NCBI GenBank assembly: GCA_005881885.1
Contig: VBDX01000128.1
Location: 1 to 64,000 of the forward strand
Direction of reading: 5' to 3'
Origin: Chloroflexota bacterium
GTDB taxonomy: Bacteria; Chloroflexota; Limnocylindria; P2-11E
DNA length: 64,000 nucleotides
Shown: piece after piece, positions 61,595 through 64,000 of the stretch
How positions within the stretch are numbered: position 1 is the first letter of the stretch
Layout of the letters: every line of letters begins with the position of its first letter
Position numbers and translations under genes: made by a program
The notes under the pieces: model-generated
Database searches by the model: none
The model's input: the letters and a program-made list of their open reading frames with translations, nothing else
What the model was told of the DNA's origin: nothing

Positions 61595-62592
61595 GTGCGC
61601 AGGTCCCGCATCTTGGGCGCACCGTCGGCGAGCGCATCGGCTCGCTCGACATCCGGCCGAACCTTGATCACGTCCTGGACGTTCTGGGCGAGCCGCGTCG
61701 CATCAAGCTCGCCGGCCGCGACGACGCGGAGCGTGAGCAGGTCGCGCGCGCCATCACGCGTGACGACCATCTGCCAGCGGCTCACCTCAGGGAACCGTGC
61801 GATGACTTCGTCGACCTGGCGCGGATGGACGAACATGCCACGTACCTTCACCGCGTCGCCGACGCGGCCGACGATGCGCACGATCCGCTCCCCGGTGCGC
61901 CCGCAGGGGCAGGGCTCCTCGGTGAGCAGCGCGAGGTCCCCGGTGCCGAAGCGAATGATCGGGTAGGTCCGCTCGTTCACGGTGGCGACGACCTCGCCGA
62001 CGGCGCCGCTCGGGAGCGCCTCGCCAGTCCGCGGGTCGACGATCTCCACGACCGCGTCAGTGGGGACATGCATCCCCTCGCGTTCGAGGCATTCGTAGCC
62101 GAGGGCGCCGAGATCGGCTGTGCCGTAGCCCTGGCATACCGTCGGACCGAGGTCCTGGAGCTCACGTCGCAGCGAGGGCGGAAGCATCTCGCCCGCGACG
62201 AACGCCCGGCGGAGCGTCAAGTCCCGCGCGCCGAGCTCGGCCGCCTTCTCGTAGAGGATGCGCAGCGCGCTCGGCGTGCCCACGTAGCCGGTGGCCGCGA
62301 GCCCCCGCAGCATCTGGACCTGCAGCTCCGTATTGCCTGTACCTGCGGGGATCACTGTGCAGCCAAGTTCGCGGAGGGCGCCGTCGAACATCCAGCCCAG
62401 CGGCGTGCCGTGGTAGCTCACCGCGCAGTGGACGACCATGCCCGCTTCGAAACCGGCCGCGCGCAGCGGCCCCGCCCACCGCCAGTAGTCGGGCGCGAGC
62501 CCCTGCGGATCAAACAGCGGCCCAGGCGAGAGGAACGCGCGAGCGACGTCGGCCGGGGGCACGCCGAATGGCCGGCGCGTGGTCGTACGCAT
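61585..62592 (-). CDS. Phenylacetate-CoA ligase-like (PaaK), N-terminally shortened
   Basis: 335-residue adenylate-forming enzyme: SPGPLFDPQGLAPDYWRW, VIPAGTGNTELQVQMLRGL (nucleotide loop), VCQGYGTADLGALGYEC, FGTGDLALLTEEPCPCGRTG and VKVRGMFVHPRQVDEV are PaaK features. Full-length homologues have about 400 to 440 residues; here the first 100 or so are missing in this frame. Residues for the N-terminus exist in another frame just upstream (62510-62677). The product of this frame alone may be inactive. Confidence 0.75.
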   Translation of the reverse strand: MRTTTRRPFGVPPADVARAFLSPGPLFDPQGLAPDYWRWAGPLRAAGFEAGMVVHCAVSYHGTPLGWMFDGALRELGCTVIPAGTGNTELQVQMLRGLAATGYVGTPSALRILYEKAAELGARDLTLRRAFVAGEMLPPSLRRELQDLGPTVCQGYGTADLGALGYECLEREGMHVPTDAVVEIVDPRTGEALPSGAVGEVVATVNERTYPIIRFGTGDLALLTEEPCPCGRTGERIVRIVGRVGDAVKVRGMFVHPRQVDEVIARFPEVSRWQMVVTRDGARDLLTLRVVAAGELDATRLAQNVQDVIKVRPDVERADALADGAPKMRDLRTWE

Positions 62593-62677
62593 GTGCGACG
62601 AGCGCGCGTAGCCACCGCTCGCGGTATTCGCCGCGCTCTGTGGCGGTGAGGCGCTCCGGCTCGGTCAGGAGAGCCAT
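62510..62677 (-). pseudogene. Detached N-terminal frame of the PaaK-like ligase
   Basis: ATG 62677 with AGGAAGCG upstream. MALLTEPERLTATERGEYRE and RWLRALVAHAYDHAPAI look like a PaaK-type N-terminus; then the frame leaves homology and ends at 62510. Homology resumes in the other frame (offset of 1) at PFGVPPADVARAFLSPGP. About 50 residues expected between these parts are missing, so an internal deletion with frame change is likely. Confidence 0.65.
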
Positions 62678-63456
62678 CGCTTCCTGCGTTTGTAGTGCTT
62701 CACCTCACGGTACGAGCGCTTCTCGCCGACGGCGGTGAGCCCGAGGTAGAACTCCTTCACGTCCTCATTCGCGCGCAGGGTCTCCGCGGGACCTTCCAGG
62801 ACCACGCGACCTCCCTCCATCAGAAAGCCGTGGTGCGCGATGCCCAGCGCGGCGCGCGCGTTCTGCTCGACCAGCAGGATGGTGGTGCCGCGCTCCTGGT
62901 TGATCCGCCGGATGATGCGGAAGATCTCCTCAACGAGCATCGGCGAGAGCCCGAGCGAGGGCTCGTCGAGGAGCATGAGCCGCGGGCGGGCCATGAGCGC
63001 GCGGCCGATAGCGAGCATCTGCTGCTCGCCACCGGAGAGGTAGCCGGCGGTCCCGCTTCGCCGCTCTCCGAGCGGCGGGAAGTAGCCGTAGACGGCGGCG
63101 AGATCGCCATTGATGCCGCCGTCGCGCCGCGTGTGCGCGCCGGCGAGGAGGTTCTCCTCCACGGTGAGGTGCTCGAAGACGCGTCGGCCCTCGAGCACGT
63201 GGAAGACCCCGCGTCGGACAATCTCCGAAGGGTCGAGCCGGTCGAGCCGCACGCCGTCCAGCTCGACCGACCCTTCGGTGACCTCGCCTTCCTCGGTCCG
63301 CAGTAGTCCAGATATCGCCTTGAGCGTCGTGCTTTTGCCAGCCCCATTCGCGCCGAGCAGCGCGACGATCCGCCCATCCGGGACCTCGAGCGAGAGTCCC
63401 TTCAGGACGAGGATCACCTTGTCGTACATGACCTCGACGTTGTTGAGGGCCAGCAT
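62665..63456 (-). CDS. ABC transporter ATPase, LivF type
   Basis: 263 residues: Walker A GANGAGKSTTLKAISGLL, signature YLSGGEQQMLAIGRAL, Walker B LMLLDEPSLGLSP, H-loop LLVEQNARAALGIAHHGFLM. Typical LivF of branched-chain amino acid/urea importers. The ATG is 3 bp behind the binding-protein stop. C-terminal KHYKRRKRWLS is a basic extension. May import an aromatic acid or amino acid for the ligase next to it. Confidence 0.92.
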   Translation of the reverse strand: MLALNNVEVMYDKVILVLKGLSLEVPDGRIVALLGANGAGKSTTLKAISGLLRTEEGEVTEGSVELDGVRLDRLDPSEIVRRGVFHVLEGRRVFEHLTVEENLLAGAHTRRDGGINGDLAAVYGYFPPLGERRSGTAGYLSGGEQQMLAIGRALMARPRLMLLDEPSLGLSPMLVEEIFRIIRRINQERGTTILLVEQNARAALGIAHHGFLMEGGRVVLEGPAETLRANEDVKEFYLGLTAVGEKRSYREVKHYKRRKRWLS

Positions 63457-63459
63457 TGG

Positions 63460-64000
63460 CTATCGCGCGGTGGCAGCGGTGAGGTCCACCAGGCGGACCC
63501 ACTTGCCGCCCTGCGCCTTGTAGATACGGGACGCGAGCGCGCCGCGGTGGCTCTTGTCGCTGAACGTGATCTTGTCGGTGATGCCTCCGGTGTCGTAGTC
63601 CTTGATCGACTCGAGCGCGGCCTTGAGCTTCTCACCGCTGATGTCGCCCTGGACGCGCCGGAGACCTTCGGACATGACCTTCATCGTGAGCCAGCCCTGC
63701 ACATAGTTCACCGGCTGTTTGCGCCAGTCCTTCTTCTGCTTGTCGTTCCAGTCCTTGATCTCCTTGAGTCCCGAGGCTTCCTCGGAGAGCCCGACGAATG
63801 GGACCACCGCGAGCATCCCTTCCGCCGCAGTTCCGGCGAGCTCGAGGGTCTTCTCGCCGAAGCCCCAGTTCAGCGTCGCGAGCGCGGTCTTGTCGAGGCC
63901 GGCCGTCTTCGCGCTCTTGGCCTCCACCGCGACGGGCGCGGAGGTGTTCTGCATGAGGATGAAGTCGGGGGCGGCCGACTTCACCGCGAGCAGTTGCGGC
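63460..64000 (-). CDS. ABC substrate-binding protein, Liv type (partial)
   Basis: C-terminal 180 residues of a periplasmic binding protein (peripla_BP_6 type): KSAAPDFILMQNTSAPVAV, EGMLAVVPFVGLSE, NYVQGWLTMKVMSEGLRR and IKDYDTGGITDKITFSDKSHRGALASRIYKAQGGKWV. It runs off the right edge; the signal peptide and the first half are outside. Belongs with the LivF gene. Confidence 0.88.
   Translation of the reverse strand, partial: PQLLAVKSAAPDFILMQNTSAPVAVEAKSAKTAGLDKTALATLNWGFGEKTLELAGTAAEGMLAVVPFVGLSEEASGLKEIKDWNDKQKKDWRKQPVNYVQGWLTMKVMSEGLRRVQGDISGEKLKAALESIKDYDTGGITDKITFSDKSHRGALASRIYKAQGGKWVRLVDLTAATAR

Overview
The window is chromosomal DNA of a high-GC, free-living bacterium. Gene content and style (glutamine synthetase of the adenylylated type, an F420-type LLM oxidoreductase, a YqeY-PhoH-PgpH-YbeY block, a YkoFEDC-type thiamine ECF transporter, very short intergenic gaps) would fit a Chloroflexota lineage such as Limnocylindria, or a relative. 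That assignment is inference. I see no rRNA, tRNA, CRISPR array, prophage or insertion sequence.

Layout. 0.1-4.2 kb (minus): Nudix hydrolase, a bifunctional phosphoglucose/phosphomannose isomerase, a phosphohexomutase and an Rmd-like reductase, i.e. hexose-phosphate to GDP-deoxysugar chemistry. 4.3-14.4 kb: a DMT exporter, an unusual AAA ATPase, a minus-strand trio (MBL hydrolase, FAD amine oxidase, ComB-type phosphatase), then GNAT, methyltransferase, NAD(P)HX epimerase, a secreted G1 (eqolisin) peptidase, ProC and small membrane proteins. 14.5-18 kb: oligopeptide/nickel-type ABC importer. 18.8-22.7 kb: S-adenosylmethionine cycle (MetK, AhcY) with Apt. 23-28 kb: amidohydrolase, ArsR/AHSA1 pair, a Phd/RelE module, phosphatases, CPBP protease. 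28-33 kb: Mfd, Pth, LLM oxidoreductase. 34-41.5 kb: lipoproteins, aminotransferase, arginase-fold enzyme, HicB/DinB fusion, GlnA, a second ArsR/AHSA1/VOC operon and VapBC. 41.6-48.1 kb: Amt and a complete thiamine-salvage operon (TPP riboswitch, terminator, thiamine pyrophosphokinase, YkoF, YkoE, YkoD, YkoC). 48.1-50.2 kb: two toxin-antitoxin remnants and small envelope proteins. 50.3-54.7 kb: two-component system, ABC exporter, orphan ClpX-type zinc finger. 54.7-61.6 kb: serine hydrolase, YbeY, PgpH, PhoH, YqeY, S21, HIT, thioesterase. 61.6-64 kb: PaaK-type ligase and the start of a Liv-type ABC transporter that runs off the right edge.

Gene expression style is the most striking property. 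About sixteen neighbouring pairs are joined by four-base NTGA stop/start overlaps, several using TTG. Four genes appear to lack any ATG, GTG or TTG at the place where homology says they start, and CTG, ATC or ACG stand there instead. Three regulator genes with good promoters have their start codon 6 to 7 bases after the -10 box, so their mRNAs should be leaderless; a fourth, less certain case heads an ABC exporter operon.

Other points of interest are a YkoE fused to an extra four-helix membrane domain, a family of G7/C7 palindromes placed at gene starts, hydrophobic miniproteins of 26-48 residues next to larger genes, a leader-peptide/terminator arrangement at 12.5 kb, and a PaaK-type ligase broken by a frame change.
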